Assembly: GCF_910591885.1 (NCBI RefSeq)
Contig: NC_063273.1
Span: 4,464,001 to 4,528,000 of the forward strand
Source: Bombus terrestris
Lineage: Eukaryota; Arthropoda; Insecta; Hymenoptera; Apidae
Length of the DNA stretch: 64,000 nucleotides
Direction: 5' to 3'
Numbering within the stretch: position 1 is the first letter of the stretch; each line of letters opens with the position of its first letter. Under the pieces are notes generated by a model that saw only the letters and a program-made list of their open reading frames with translations, made no database searches and was not told the origin of the DNA. Shown here one piece after another: positions 1 to 13,734 of the stretch. The position numbers were made by a program, and so were the translations under genes.

Positions 1-3000
1 TCGCAAATTTCCACCAAGCCTTCGTCAGGCTATTAGCAACCGCTCAGAACGTGAATCAGGCAACGCGTGTCCCCCTCGGAGAAGCTGGTAAACTTAAACG
101 CGACGACGACAGTGTCGTGTACCACGGCCAGAAACACTTTCCAGCTGAGTTAACGTTCCTGCCGTGAAGAAATCACGCGACCAGTCTGTGCGAGTGTGCC
201 ATGGTGTGATTATGCTAGGTTCTATACACATACTTTCGTCATCTTCTTTGTCTTCGAGCTTTCCATTGTTTTCCTATATCGAATTCAAAGTGTGTTCGAT
301 CGAACTTACCGTGTAAAAAGCTGCAATAACGGAAAAGTCGCGAATTCGGGGCAGTTTTCTAGAGAAAACTTTCCAACTTGAAAACTTGACAATCTTGGAT
401 AGCGCCAGTATCGATCGATCGAATCCCAAGTGGAAAAGTTTCGAGTAAAAACGATTAAACAGGCAAAAATTGAAACGCCGAATACTTGGTGTTTTTTCAA
501 AGGAAAAGGGCACCGATCGAGACAGCGTAGAGCGAATTTTTCACTGGCATCGACTGGCTTTGACCCAGTTCAGGCTTATCCGTGGAGACCAGTCAACCCG
601 GCAGTCGATATTAGTCCGTGGATAGGTATGTGCACTATGCGCGTTACGCGCAGGAACGAGGCTGTTGTAACAGTATACGTTACGTCGTCTTGCCTTATGT
701 GGAGCACTCTTACTACGCGACTTCAGTTTCTAGGGGACATGAAAGTCTGGCGGACGCAACGTATGACTGTGCACTCTCTCGCGATGTTATTGCACGACTT
801 CGTCTCGGTTCCTCCGTCATCTCCACTCATTTCGCAATTGGCCACGCGTTTCTCTCGATCTATAGATCGTTTACGTTCGATTCGTTGTAGCGACGACGTG
901 GATGGAAACCGCAACCTTGCGAAATTTCAAACGTTGTCAACCTTGCGATTACCAGAATCCTAGGTGCATCGTTCTGCCGAGAGATGCGACAGAGAATCTG
1001 GCGTTAGGATGGACAGTTTCGCGGCTTTGCCTTCTACAAAGATGATGATTAAAAAATGGAAAGAACATAGAGAAGATGATGGAGCGTTCACGCGTTCGCT
1101 GTTGCGCCCTAAAATTATTCAGCTGCGAGTCAAATTGGATCGCAGAAGGAAGTCTGTAATTCCTATTACGATCAGCGATAGGAAGAGCGAGGGAGGAGCG
1201 AAAAAATGGCGCGTGAGCCGCGTGAAATCGTTGTAGTGGCAAGAAACGGATGTTAATTCGACGATTTACCACTTAACGCGAGCCGGACTTGGCGTGCACC
1301 GTGGTCGGCCTTCGCCGCGGCTCGCTCGCCTCTCTGATTTCACGGCGCGTAATTTAATTAGTTAGAAAGATAGCGTTCGTTCCGGGAACGTAGAGCTCAG
1401 GTAGGGCGGCAATTAGTTCATTTTTTTCTTCTGTTTTTCCTATCGCGGGCCCGCCGTGGCGCCGTTGGCGTGAAGATCCTGCAGATAAAATGGCCGCCGA
1501 TTCTTCGGGACCAAGGGCGAATCCTCGTCCATTCGTTTGCGACCGCATATTACTTTTTTTCTCCGTTCTTCGCTTACCACGAAGGAATTCCGAGTAGCGT
1601 GGTAATTAAATCAATTCGAATAATAAACTAAGGGTTGTTTGACAATCAAAGTGGAGGAGTTTCCATGATCGCGATATATTCCATTGTTCGCCGTTTCTCT
1701 AATTAATTGGCGGAATGTAAGCGAGATTTAATCTGACTCGACGTTAATCAGCGTAAAAAGTTAGTAGAAGGAGTAGTGCCAATATACGTAAGCGGCGTTC
1801 TAATCGAACGCAATAAGGAGCCATCAATTTCTTTTTTCTGCAGCGTGTTAGTCGTGAACTATATATAACGAGCTGAATCTCAATCTTGCACTTTCGTGAC
1901 GAACTGGTCGTTGTATCACAATTCGATCGATTGCTATCTCTACGATAAAAGATATATAAGGAGCGAGGAAAGATAAACCGATAAAAGATATTCTATCCAT
2001 CGAACGAAGCACAAACAAGGTCTCGTGATCGAAGAAAGCTGAAAAGAAGCGTATTACGGAGCAGATACGAGATAAAGTGTACAGAGGACGCGTCTTGTTT
2101 GCGTGTTCCGTTAGTCGCGGGTAATGAGTCTGCGGACTAACAATAATTAACAGAGCCAATCAAACGGTCATTAGACAGAATAAATAGGGGATGTAATTAC
2201 GAGCGATACTGCGTGACGCCGCGCCACGCAGACGTAATCGTGCGTGTGGCTAATAAGCCGAGTTTATATAGTGGCAACGGTCTATAGGCGTCTATGGTGC
2301 CATTAGGGATATAGGACAAGCAGGAAAATCTCCGTGTTTCGTCTCGTATCGCGTTTACAATGAAATTTTCTATAGTTGTCGAATTTCAAACGATTCTGTA
2401 ATACGTAATACGTTTATATTGAATCAAATTCCAATGAAATATTTAAGAAGATCAACTCTGGTCGATCAATTTCTTCCTAGAGTTTTTAGAATTTCTAAAG
2501 TAAAATCTATCAAACATCCTACGACTCCAAACAACCTAAATTAAGAACCCACAGAAGAAAAAACAACGATGAAGCCGATTCTGTTAAAAAGAAAACGTGG
2601 AAGAGGCAACGATCCCCGTAGCTATACCCGTGCAGACACAAGCTATGAACCTGCGCGCCTCGAGTCGCCGGAGAACCTTTTAAGGTGCCGAAGGGCAGCA
2701 CCTTGGCCGTTTCGCTGCGTCGCGTCGGCCAGAGGCTCGCGATAAGAGGGAAGATTCTTCGTGGGTCGGTGGCGTAACAATGCCGGTAGGAACGTCGGCC
2801 GCCCTAATGGAAGGGACTCTGTTTCCTGCCGGGGCTACGGATCGCGCATACTAAAAACTTCATCCGCGACTACCGTTACCATCCGCGCGCTTCGTCCGTG
2901 ATTTTCCTCGCGATGCGTCGCGATCTTGAGCACGCCAATTTTGTCATACTTGCGGCCGGAATTTCCTCGATCCGACGTCGTCTCCTCCCGATGCCATTCT

Positions 3001-6000
3001 TTTACCCGCAGGTTCAACAAGGTTATGGCAAAACTGTACGTTACGTGCTTGGACAGCTAGGTAGCGAGTGGACCGTGAAAAGGTTTAGGATTTTTGCGGC
3101 TACGTTGTTCCTTCCCTGCGAGCGTTGATTGAATTTTGATCGCGCGATTAATAATCCGCTTGACTTCCGCGTGCGGGTCTGCCGAGCTCGAGACCGTCGG
3201 GGAATGTTGGCTCTAGAGGACGGGACAGATGGGAGACGAGGGCAATGACAATTGTAAGTACATTGATTGCACGTTGGTGCAATCAATGATTGAGACTAAT
3301 CCGTGCTCGGAGATGAGTTGGGTGCTTTCATTGATCCAAGAATTTTTGGTAACGGTTCTTCAAACTTCGAGATTCCATCTTTTTTATTTACAATTCGATT
3401 GTCCAATCGTTTCGTTTATGGGATTAGTGGTGAAAAGCAGCGGCATCGTGTTCGATTAACTCGGATGAATTCGAGATTCCAACGATGATTCTCAGGCTCG
3501 CCTAGGAATAATCATTCGTTAGCGAGATAAAATTTGACGCGCACAAGTCTCCGCATTCCCACGTAACACCAGAGACGATCCGAACGAATGACCATTTAAT
3601 GGCCAATAATGGCCTACCAGCATCGAGGATCCTCGACTCGCTCGAATCCTCTGCATCGCCCCACGAATTCGTCCTTCGACCATCTTCTCGCCCGTGTAAC
3701 TTCTCCAAGCCCAATTTCGATCGAAATCGAGTTACTTTCGCAGGTACTTAGCGACTTTATATCACCGGGGACTCGTCGAAGTTTCGACGTAAATTGCGTA
3801 GAAAAGTTGAACGGCGCGCCGTGATGCGCGAACAAAACGAAGAAAAACGAAGATAAAAAGGAAAGGAGCGAAAGAAGAAGATAAAGTACGGTCGAAAAGG
3901 TGTGGAGGAGGTCGAGAGAGTTTCACGCTACGTACCACATACGAGTAAAGTTCGCGGCGAGGAAGACGCACCTCGGTTCTTCGACGATTTCTTGTTTCCG
4001 ATGCTCGCAACGCCGTTCTTCTTCGATGAAAGAAGATACCCTGTCCCTTACGATGAGATGAATTTTTTGCAGCGAAGTCGCGAGGCAAAGTTTCGAGATT
4101 TCAACGAACCTCTTACTCCGGACGAGATTCTTTCGCGCGTCAAATTACCTGCAATTGATCTATCTACCCGTTCGTCACCTTTTCAAAGCTTCTGGTATTT
4201 TTCACGGATTGTTTGTCAGAGACCAGAAAACGACCGATGAAAGAAGATACAGACGTATCGCGCGAGATTCCTGTGCTTTCACGCGACTGCGTGGCCAAGC
4301 CGCGAAAAGTGCATCTGCGTGCAGCGTGTACGCGGCCGTTCGAGCTGCTCATTGACATTTAACTTTCGAAATTGAACAGAGAACGGCGAGATGCGGCCTG
4401 AGACTGCAGCGAAATACCAGCGGCTAGATAGAGCTAACATTTAAATGCCATTGCTGCCCGGCGCAAGACGCATGGCTGCGCCGAGATGCGCCTGAAAGGG
4501 CTTCGTTCCGCCTCTTTTCTGTCCCTGTACCTCTCCTCTTTCTGTGCGATCCACTGAATCGGGAACACTGCGTTAAACAAGCCGTGGTCTTTCACGCTTT
4601 TCGCATTACTATCGAGAAAACTACCGTTCGTATAAGAATTTACAGGAAAGTTACAAAATCGCATTTTCCGCGCGATTCTATTTTCTTATTGATCGACGTA
4701 CAAATATTGCGAAATCAGATTTTACGAGCTTCCGATAACTCGTGAGCGAATAAGAGTACGGGACTGGGAAGATTTATAGTTTCCGTGGAAATTTCCGATG
4801 GAAATTTTAAAGCGAAAATATTTATTCCGATATGAGAATGGTTCGTGCTATTTCGAATGATTTTTGTGGAAAATTCGAAACACTGTCTGGCACGGAGATA
4901 AAAAGCGAGGAAGCCAATACTGCATGGCTGAGTGGAGTGAAGTGTAGTCGATTTCCGATATCGGTTATTATGTAAATAAGGCAAGTTTTAGCGTGTAAGG
5001 CGAAGAACGCGCTTTCTAAGGTTCGCGTGATCGTGCAAACGATCGTCGAGCAGGAAGCGAGAACGGGTACGGCCAAAAAAGGCGAGAATCTTCGCCGATC
5101 GCTCGTTCGGATCTGTTTTGAAATCAAGGCAATTACTCTAGTTTCGTTTTTAAAACATATATCACTTTCTCGATACCGCTGACGCGTGTAATTCCAGAAT
5201 AATTATTATCTAGCACTCTGATCGAGCACACCGATTATTAACTATGTGGCTGTCTACTTTTAGATAAGTAAATTGCTCCTTACAAAAACTGCAAGTAGCA
5301 CGATTTATATTTAAATCTCATTAGTCGTCGTAAAACGTTTCGAGTGAATTAAGCAAGATAGAAAGTGTCTGAAACTCTCATTTAACTAAGTTAAATGCTT
5401 ATACCTGTGTACGCGATTACTGCCGAGCAAAAATATCTATATCGCCGATAGGGTGTAGAATTTGTTGCGGCACTTTGCAACAATGTAAATATATCGCCGA
5501 TGCGAAGTGCCTAATGAGCCATCAATATCCCAACGGTCCTTTCGCCGAATGTTCGAGAAGAAGGCGTGCGTGGTAACGGTCGCGGATGCCTAACAAACGC
5601 GTGGATAGTGGAGCGTGGATACTGAGGAGCGACAAAAAGAAAAGAGTCGAATCCGATCGACGCGAGACTGACTAGCGAAACCGAGGGCGATACGCGACGC
5701 GATCAAAAGAAGACACTTGTTAATAAATATATCGTTGACCTAAACACCGAGTGATTATTTAACGCACTATACCCAATATCGCCTCAAATTTCCCAAACAG
5801 AGTTATACTTGAACTCGTACAATTTTGCGCCAAACACGAAAAAGCAAGATCGATGGAAAAGTCGAGGGTGAATGGAGTGCGATCGAAAAGTTCTTCGCTG
5901 GATCCCGACTCCTTAATCCGTCGACACGTAATGGGACATAATACGAAATTAGCCGGTCACTATGTACAGTTACGCATTACGCTAACAACACTTACTTCCG

Positions 6001-8270
6001 ATTATAGAGGCGAACAGCCCCATTGTTCGAGGAAGCCTAGGCAGTGTACACTTTAGTGGTACCAGGTCGGCTCTCTCTCCTCGCGATTCTTTCTTCGGCC
6101 TATTCCCGTACACGCCGACCATTTATCTATCTATTCAGTCGGTCCCGTGTATAATGCGCGATAGATTCCGTGTAATCCGGCCGGCACAATGCCTCCGAAA
6201 GCCACTTCCCGTTGCGGAATCTGACACCACGATCTTTTCCGATTTGCATTCGTGTCAGGCGCCTCTTTTCTTTCGGTCGCTGTAACGCCGCTTTTACAGG
6301 GTCCGTGATGCAGCTGGATTTCTGACTGAAACATCAATTCCCAGAGTTTGACGATTTCTATGCGTCGATTTTGTATCGTGTTGCGCATTCGCTTTCTACC
6401 TGGCTATGTATCAATTTTGCATTGTTTCGCGCAACGATCTTACGTCGAGCTGCGCACCGATTTTGTACGGTGAGGAAATTCTGCGTCGTGTCCAGCGTTA
6501 AATTTTAACGTGGTCTTTCAGAATAAAGGAGGGAAAAATTCGAGAGAAATATTTCAGAAAGCTTGGAGATGCGTTTGGAAAGAAAATGGTCTGTTTGAAA
6601 AATCGTGAGAATGCGAAACTTTCAGAGTGTTGGAATCGTTGATCGATCGTATCGTAGAAATTTCTGGAATGCAAAAGGTTAACATTCGCAATTAACATTG
6701 TTTCACGCCTCGTACGCCACGTGGAACGTATTTACGTCGGTTCTTTCGCGCCGTCGACGAGGAAGCGAATCGCGCTGCCGAGACTGAATTAAATATTTGT
6801 ATTTACAGGAGGTGCATTGCGTCGTGTTGACGTCAATCTTATCGTGCGGATCGAAAGTTACGGCAGAGCCACGAGAGCGGATCTAATATATGTAATAGCG
6901 CGAGGAATCGTGACAGCGGCCGCGATTATAATATAATCGTGATTGAAGGTATACAGTTGTCAATCAATGTTCGCGATACCTATGCTAGCAAGTATTCTTG
7001 AAATTCAATGTAACAGTACGACTGCACGTATCGCGCGCCCCAATAACGATCTATTATCGTGAAATCGCGCGTCTTTTGGCTAAAAAGGAATTTTAAATGC
7101 CAACCGGACAACTTCTTCCATGTCTGACACGTATTTATCTTCCTCTTTCGCCGATACCTTTTATTGGCGAGACAAACGGAAAGATACGGATACTTGAAAC
7201 GACAAGAGCCTGCCGAGAGAATTACGAACGATCTTTCGATGGACGAAACTTTTATTCGTCGTGTCTTATCTATTTCTTGTAAGAACAATTGCTAAGATTC
7301 CTTGTAAACTCGAGCCAAGTTTCAAGTTACTCGATTCGAGTCTCCGCGCGAGAAAGAGCAGCATCGACGACAGCTCTTCTTGCTCAAAAATCGTTCTGCA
7401 CCGACGATAAGGCAAGAGACAAAATGCACTCTGCGTAGAGTCGACCTGTGGAAGGTCGATGCGGCTCGGCGCGGCTCGCAGCGTACGTCTGCATTTCCGC
7501 GTTCACGCTGCCAAGCGTCGCCGGGTCACAGGTCGAATATTCGATAGGCGAACGCCGGCTTAACGGTACACCACGTTCCTTGCCCAGGCTTTTGACAATT
7601 CGCCTCTCGCGACTAATCGCATACCGTGCGAACGGAAGTCCTGCGACTACGTACAGGCCCTGACGAACCGATCCTTCGATCATGGGAATCGATTGAACCG
7701 AGCTTCTGTACGTCTTACGGCAATAGGAAAATTGCCCTTCGTGTTGCGCGAATGAATTTTGCACTTCGAAAGCGTTTCTCTAAAATGTACACGGACCGGC
7801 GTATTCAATTCCTCGATAACGAAATACCGGATCGTTTGAATTTCGTAAGATCGAATTTCGATGAGTTTACGATGAATCGGCTAGCCGCGATACTAATTAC
7901 AAAGGAACAGCGGACTAGAAGAATCGAATTTATCATCGCTGATGAATATGGCGAAGTAGTTACTTCGACACAATTCAAGCCATTCGAGTGCCTTTTAAAT
8001 CTACCGACATTAACGTCAACTCGAAGCAGGTTAAATGATGAGCTGTCTGGTCGATTCGTAATCGCTACGTTCGAGAAATCTCCTAGGATCGTAACTGCAT
8101 CCCGGATGGCGGTTTAATTGTTACGCAAAGTCGTTATTCCCGCGAACCGTTGGTCAACTCGATCTCCACTTGTAATCGATTCCGTTATGAATGTCCGATC
8201 GTTCGATTATCTCCTGGCGAATAATTCCTGGCCTTCTAATCCTTTTTCTTCTTCTCTTCCTCCGCTGCAG
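1..8270. other. gene-free region
   Basis: No supported gene. Open frames on both strands are short and lack linked splice sites. A strong forward acceptor (atcaatttcttttttctgcag) ends near 1843, but its frames close within a dozen codons. A GTAAGTA donor near 3254 has no convincing partner. A 163-codon forward frame at 7626-8117 (EFIIADEYGEVV in its middle) is within chance length. Confidence 0.6.
6828..6835. promoter_or_regulatory. CRE-type site
   Basis: TGACGTCA inside the 10-bp palindrome ttgacgtcaa. An isolated site; no linked gene seen. Confidence 0.2.
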
Positions 8271-8336
8271 CGACTCGAAATAATTCGAATATTATCGCGA
8301 CCGTTAACGAAAAGAATCGTCGAAATGCAACGATAG
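8271..8336 (+). other. candidate terminal exon after a consensus acceptor
   Basis: The acceptor is textbook: a CTAAT branch-point motif at 8235-8239, an unbroken pyrimidine run and ctgcag ending at 8270. The downstream frame reads RLEIIRILSRPLTKRI and stops with TAG at 8334-8336, only 21 codons later. No donor or polyadenylation signal is evident nearby. The same frame is open on both sides of the junction, so this cannot distinguish exon from chance. Confidence 0.14.
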
Positions 8337-10283
8337 TTAGTTACGATCGGAAAATTATTCGAACCGTAGTAAATTCTTCTTGAAACGACGTTTTAACCGT
8401 TAGTTGATTCGCGGAGCGCAACGTTTCGGAATCCATTCGAATTACGAATGTCCCGAACGGTTGTTTAATCGTTGCATCGCGCGTTTATTCGCCTGAATTG
8501 TTCGTCGATACGTTTAACAGCGTGACTTGGAAAATTGTTCGAGTATCGTGTACAGTTACCTAGAATCCAAGATGTTCGCCCAGTGCCTCCTATATCACGA
8601 TGAAATATTTCGTTATTATCGCAACGACGATTTACGCAATCGCACGGTACATAGAACCAAGTCGCGACATTTCTCAATTGCAGGGCAATTTTTCATAATC
8701 TGCGCAACGCTGTTCGAAACAGGCAGAGCGAAAGCCGATCCTTTACAAAATACCTTGGTGACTCGTTATCGTACTAATCACGCGCGCCGACCGATCGCTT
8801 ATCCCTGAATTAAAACATTCCGATATCCTTTAACGGCGAATTTACCAAACTTCGATTCTGAAATTCCAATGGGACTTCCTTTTAAGAAAGATACGCGCAA
8901 GCTTCGCATGTCGGAGATACGTGGCAAAAACGTCCCTTTATGGCGTCGCCTCTTTCATCTCGCGTTCCTCGATAATCATCCTTCGTAAAATTTTCCCCCG
9001 AGTCCAGGAAGAAGGCTCGGGGCAAAGCTTGGAAGAAAGAGAAGCAACAGTCGGTCAACGTCGCCGTTTCACCGGCGCAATCGGGAATTCAAATAAATCG
9101 CTAATCGCGAGCATTTATCCTTTCGCGCCGGTGACGTACGGAGTGGCGAGTATGCGGTAAGCCGTTTTCTCTCTCGCTCCCTCTCGCATCGTGCAACGAG
9201 TCTATCTCGCTCGCTTCTCTCTTCGGAGTGCGTCTTCATCGGTTTTATACGCGGGCACCTTTGACCACTGGCGCCGTACGCAGCGAGCACGCGGCAAAAA
9301 GTGTTAGAAGAACAGTATTCATCGTGGAAGAAGCTGTTACCGTTATTTTTCGGGTCGATGTCGTGGGTAAGGCGATTAGAGGGTACGCGACGTTTCACAG
9401 CCATGTGTTTCTACACCGGCAAACTGCAACCTCGACAACGCGACTATCAGTGGGCGTTTACCATTACGTAACTACGATCATCGATTTTGAATCAACGAAG
9501 TGGCAAACGTCAACTTGCCAGTCTTTAACGATCGATTAGCTTTGGTCGATCGACGATTGTTGGTTTCTACAGTCTCGCGGGCAGCGCTACGAGTACATTT
9601 ATTTTCAAGGACGCAAAGGTACAAGAAACGGTACGTTAATAGCCTCGGTTGTTAACTGTAAATCGTCAATTTTTGGTTTCTAAATTCCAGCATCAGGTTC
9701 CTAGGTTTTTTATCGTGTATTCGAGAAGACGCGTACGTAAGAATCTGATTGAAAGTAGACGCGCCCCTTTCGTGGTCAGACAGCTCGATACGACTTGTCG
9801 GACGTCAACCGCACTTGATAGCCTTGATTTTCATGAAACTACCAACGAAGATAGGCTACCGCAGTATCAAGTAATCCCGATACATTCCGATCGTTCGCCA
9901 TCAACCAGAATTCCTCTTCCAGCGTAACAGTACATAAACTTTCATTCCATTCATTCTGTTAAACGCTCGAGCTACCCGCAAACAATTCCCTTCCAGCGAA
10001 AACTCAGCGAACCGTCCTTCCTATACCACTAAACCTCTCCCTCTCTGCCTCGTCCGCTTCTCAACTCGAAGACTAAAATGAAAAAACTTGAAAAACGATT
10101 TTTTTTTTTGAACGTCGAAAAAACCAAGAACTCCGGTCCATTCTTCCATTGGTCAGCAAGATGGCAGAACTCTCGAGGCGTCAGGGTCAAAAGAATCCAC
10201 GCAAAAGGCTGCGCCTATGCATTCAACCACTCCTTTAAACGAGGCAGCGACGGAGGAGCAGTCAGGCCCCCGGCTATCGAGAC

Positions 10284-10308
10284 GAGAGAGAGAGAGAGAG
10301 AGAGAGAG
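10284..10308. repeat. (GA)n microsatellite
   Basis: Pure GA dinucleotide repeat of about 12 units. Confidence 0.95.
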
Positions 10309-11149
10309 TATGAGAAGGTGGAGAGGGTGGGAGGAGAAAAATGAAAAAGTCACCGATGCCATGCGAGCGACGTGACCTCTCGTCGGTGACCCCGGACGAA
10401 CCGGCCGACGACGACGAAGAAAGGGGGAATGCCAGACCTCAGGCTACGTTCACAGTTCGCCGAAAAAGGCATGCTACACAACCGGCACGCCGATTGTGTT
10501 GACCGGTCAACGTGCCTCCTTTGACAGTCGGCTTCTCTCTTTTCCTGGTAGCATTAATTTATGGCCGATACCGATGGAAATATTCTCCCGTACGACTTCT
10601 TCCAAGCGGAGAGGTTTATTGGTCGCGGCGTACTCAACGAACGAGAATTTAGTCGATTTGTTTGCCGCGGACGATTGATTGTGCGATAATCAGCGAAACG
10701 TTTGTTACGAATGTGTGAAGATAACGAACGTAATAGTAAGAGAGACATGGTGGAATCGTGAAATTCAATTTCTATGGGAATCAAAATGCGATAGGAATAT
10801 TGCAAAAAACGAGAGTAGAAATATGCGAAAATAGAAAGGTGACAGTGACCGAGGAACGTAAAAATTCGCGAGAACCCGAGAAAATGTTAAACATTTCGTT
10901 GGTAGCAATCAATTTTTGTCAACCTGGAGCTCTGTTGCAGCGAGATATCTTGAGTCTTGTCACTCGAAATGAACGTCCATCGGACATTATGTCGAGCAAT
11001 AGCGAGACGTACAAACTCACGCGGTGACGAACTCGTCGCGACCGAAAGAAAAGAGTCTCCAGAGACGACTGCCTATTTATCCATTCCTAGTACGACTCGT
11101 TAGTCTCCTTCGACTTTCTTCGCTTCCTGATTGCCTTCCTAGTCGTATC

Positions 11150-11187
11150 GTGTACCTGCCTCAACAGACAAATTCCGGTCGTTAAAG
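11150..11187. repeat. old direct duplication, block 1, left copy
   Basis: Contains gtgtacctgcc (11150-11160) followed by cagacaaattccgg (11165-11178) and a similar gttaa end. The same two words occur in the same order at 13112-13147, with a 1-nt difference in the gap between them. Two long exact words this close together in both places is hard to explain by chance. The gap difference would break any shared reading frame, so this looks like non-coding homology. Confidence 0.65.
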
Positions 11188-11572
11188 CTCAAGTGTCTCG
11201 CCACTTCCGCGCGGCACGCGTGAACCAACCAGAACCCTGTCTGCTTGATAGTCCAAGCTCCCAAAGGGACGAGACTACCTTCGCCACTTTCGCTCCTTGC
11301 TAAGGAGGGAAAGCTTTCGTTTCTATCTAAAGAAACTCGTTCGATACTTGTCCGTTCTCCGAACTGACGCTCTCTTGGTTGGAGAGAACATTTTTTTCAT
11401 TAAATCGTTAGAAGAGAGCGATCCGCGTAAACCTTCGACCAAGACAATTATATGGGATCTGATGTATTTTGACACGACCTTCGAGATATCCTCGGTGAAC
11501 CATCTTTTCCAGCTTCTACGCTTAGTATTTCGATACCTAATAATAATTCTAAATAGCAGAAAACCACTTACT

Positions 11573-11638
<66 letters not shown>
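11573..11638. repeat. compound (CT)n(CTAT)n microsatellite
   Basis: About 12 CT units pass directly into about ten tetranucleotide CTAT units ending near 11638, with degenerate units to 11660. It lies inside the longer copy of the 11.15-11.81 kb duplication. Confidence 0.95.
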
Positions 11639-11791
11639 ACTATTTACCTATCTATCTCTGTCTATCGATAATTATCTACGCCTCCCTGTCGTTCGAACAA
11701 ATTCCAGCGAAGAACCTCGGTCGCGTGGTTAGATCGGTCGAAGACTGCGTGGCCGCTTCGACCGAAGTATCGATGATACTCGATGAAGAAC

Positions 11792-11810
11792 GGATTGACC
11801 CTTACGGTAC
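11792..11810. repeat. old direct duplication, block 2, left copy
   Basis: ggattgacccttacggtac, matching 13225-13243 with a single A/G difference. It lies downstream of block 1 in the same order as in the right copy. The distance from block 1 is about 640 nt here but only about 110 nt in the right copy, and the CT/CTAT microsatellite lies inside the longer interval. Confidence 0.5.
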
Positions 11811-13111
11811 CTCGAGGAACCGTCAATGGTTTAATTACGGCCAAGTAATTTTTCGCTATGAGCTGGCGTTCCACCCTTTGACCAAGGTCAAAGATACGGA
11901 GCCGAGAGTGGTACACGAGAGGAGGGACCGCCGGCAATCTCTGATCGGTTCGTTAACGATCCTGACACTAGGACCTGAATTAGATAAGGATATCTTTTCA
12001 AATTGTCGTAAATGGACGAGGAAGCGAAGCGGTGTCGAGGCGCGAGACCCTCTAAACGTTATCTAGCCAGGGATCGCTTGACAGTCCGTCATCGGTCCGT
12101 TTCTAGGAGGGACCATTAAAACGTGATCGACGTGGGAAGCGGCTGCAAATGGCTGACACGCGTCCACGATGAAACACGACGCCGCGTTTGAGAATTCAAT
12201 TACGATTAGCTGACGAGAAATCGCGAGTGTTTCGGGCCGCTTCAGAGGGTTTGTTAAAAGCTTAGCAATCAGATGCTGCGATCAGATTCGGAAGATATTG
12301 AAGTACGATGAAGCAATCTTTGTCTACCGTTTTCTTCTCTTTACGATTTAAGCTTCTCAAGGTACGTTGAGTGGAACTAATACGAGGTAATCGTGCGATA
12401 GAATATTTGTAGTATTCAGAGAAGCAGTCCGGAAGGATAGGGCTTACGCGTCCTACTGGTCTTTCCAGGTAAGACCATATATTTCACGGCTAGTATAGGG
12501 AGCTAATATGGGATCTATGTCTCTCATTTATAATCTAAGGTTTAACGCCTCGCGTGAAACGTACGTTACACGACAAATCTGCGCGTCGTATTAAAAGACT
12601 TGTAATCCTGATTTGTTGCCGACTATTGTACTACTTCGTAACGCGTCTATATATCGTATACAAGCAATTATGCAAATTGCCCATTGTGTCGTATTTGCTA
12701 GAAATCGCATTGTGGAATTACGTTTTCATAACACAGGCGTTAAAAGGTTAATAATCTCGCAACGCGTCCCAATGTTCGTCTGCCGGAGCAAACGCGAGAA
12801 AAACGAGCTACTACCGAGCTGCGCAGCGTACCATTCCAGCAGCAGTTCCCCACGTTCCACATTCCCTCTCTAATCGACCTCCGCGAACCGACATCCGCCC
12901 ATAAAACCTATCCTCTCTAATAAAAATGCTCGAATCTTGAAATTGTGCCACATAGCGGGGTAGAAGCAGGTTGGTGTTGGTAACCGCGTGACGTTACTGG
13001 TCGCGGTCTCCGCGTCTGATAGAAGAGCCGGTCGTCGTCGCCGATCCTCGCGGCGTGTCCATGGTTCGCCCGAGGGCAGCGCAACAGCCACGCTGAACCG
13101 ACTGCCTGTCA

Positions 13112-13147
13112 GTGTACCTGCCGGCCAGACAAATTCCGGCCATTAAG
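13112..13147. repeat. old direct duplication, block 1, right copy
   Basis: Partner of 11150-11187. It has gtgtacctgcc at 13112-13122 and cagacaaattccgg at 13126-13139. It lies about 100 bp before the second shared block of the same duplicated pair and just before a cluster of microsatellites. Confidence 0.65.
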
Positions 13148-13224
13148 CGTTCGAACGTCGTCGTGTGCTGGCTGTGAACCCGCTCTCTTCAGAGGCCCCC
13201 GTGCGGAATATAATGCTGCACCAT

Positions 13225-13243
13225 GGATTGACCCTTGCGGTAC
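13225..13243. repeat. old direct duplication, block 2, right copy
   Basis: ggattgacccttgcggtac, partner of 11792-11810 with one mismatch. On its own a 19-base near match could arise once in a window this size. The same order and close proximity to block 1 make common origin more likely. Confidence 0.5.
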
Positions 13244-13448
13244 TCCCACCAGGCCGAGCGCGCGCGCGAGAGCACCCATCACCTACACACACGGCATTCA
13301 GTCCTGGCCAACAGTCTACGTTCTACCGTGGCCTGGCCTCCGGAGACGCGCCACGACGCCTATACACTATACACGCTTCGAGAGACTCCGCGCGACCGAG
13401 TCGTACGTGCAGGGGTCATATTCTCATCGGCGATGCACGATGGCCTGG

Positions 13449-13450
<2 letters not shown>

Positions 13451-13483
<33 letters not shown>
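13451..13483. repeat. (TGC)11 trinucleotide repeat
   Basis: Eleven perfect units. The plus strand reads as poly-Leu/Cys/Ala and the minus strand as poly-Gln, Ser or Ala. The minus-strand Gln frame is preceded, on that strand, by a T17 run and ctatcaag that mimics an acceptor, but nothing else supports an exon. Confidence 0.95.
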
Positions 13484-13484
<1 letters not shown>

Positions 13485-13552
13485 GTGTACACCGCACACT
13501 CCACCGAAACAGTTCGTCGTCGTTAGATCGTTGGTGGTTAGTTGCTTGATAG

Positions 13553-13569
13553 AAAAAAAAAAAAAAAAA
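13553..13569. repeat. A17 homopolymer
   Basis: Seventeen consecutive A residues, followed by 50 nt of GA-rich sequence to about 13620. It does not follow a recognisable gene copy, so I do not read it as a retroposition tail. Confidence 0.9.
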
Positions 13570-13734
13570 CAGGAGTAGAAGAGATGGAAAGAGAAAGAGA
13601 GAAAGAGAGAGGAAGGGGGAGACTGTTGCATCCTGATAGAAATCTGATCGCTCGTTACCTGTTCCCTCTCCCATGCACCGCGTCAGAGATATCGTGACCG
13701 TTTTTGCGCCGGGTCACGCTGGTTCAGATGCATC

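Noticed and set aside
7626..8117. 163-codon forward frame with an acidic/basic mixed, protein-like composition
   Set aside because: Within the chance length range; no start context, homology, or splice partners recognised.
13360..13674. Minus-strand frame with an 11-residue Gln run as a polyglutamine protein
   Set aside because: The run is a pure microsatellite readable in several frames, the flanking frame is short, and the acceptor-like T-run is itself a simple repeat.
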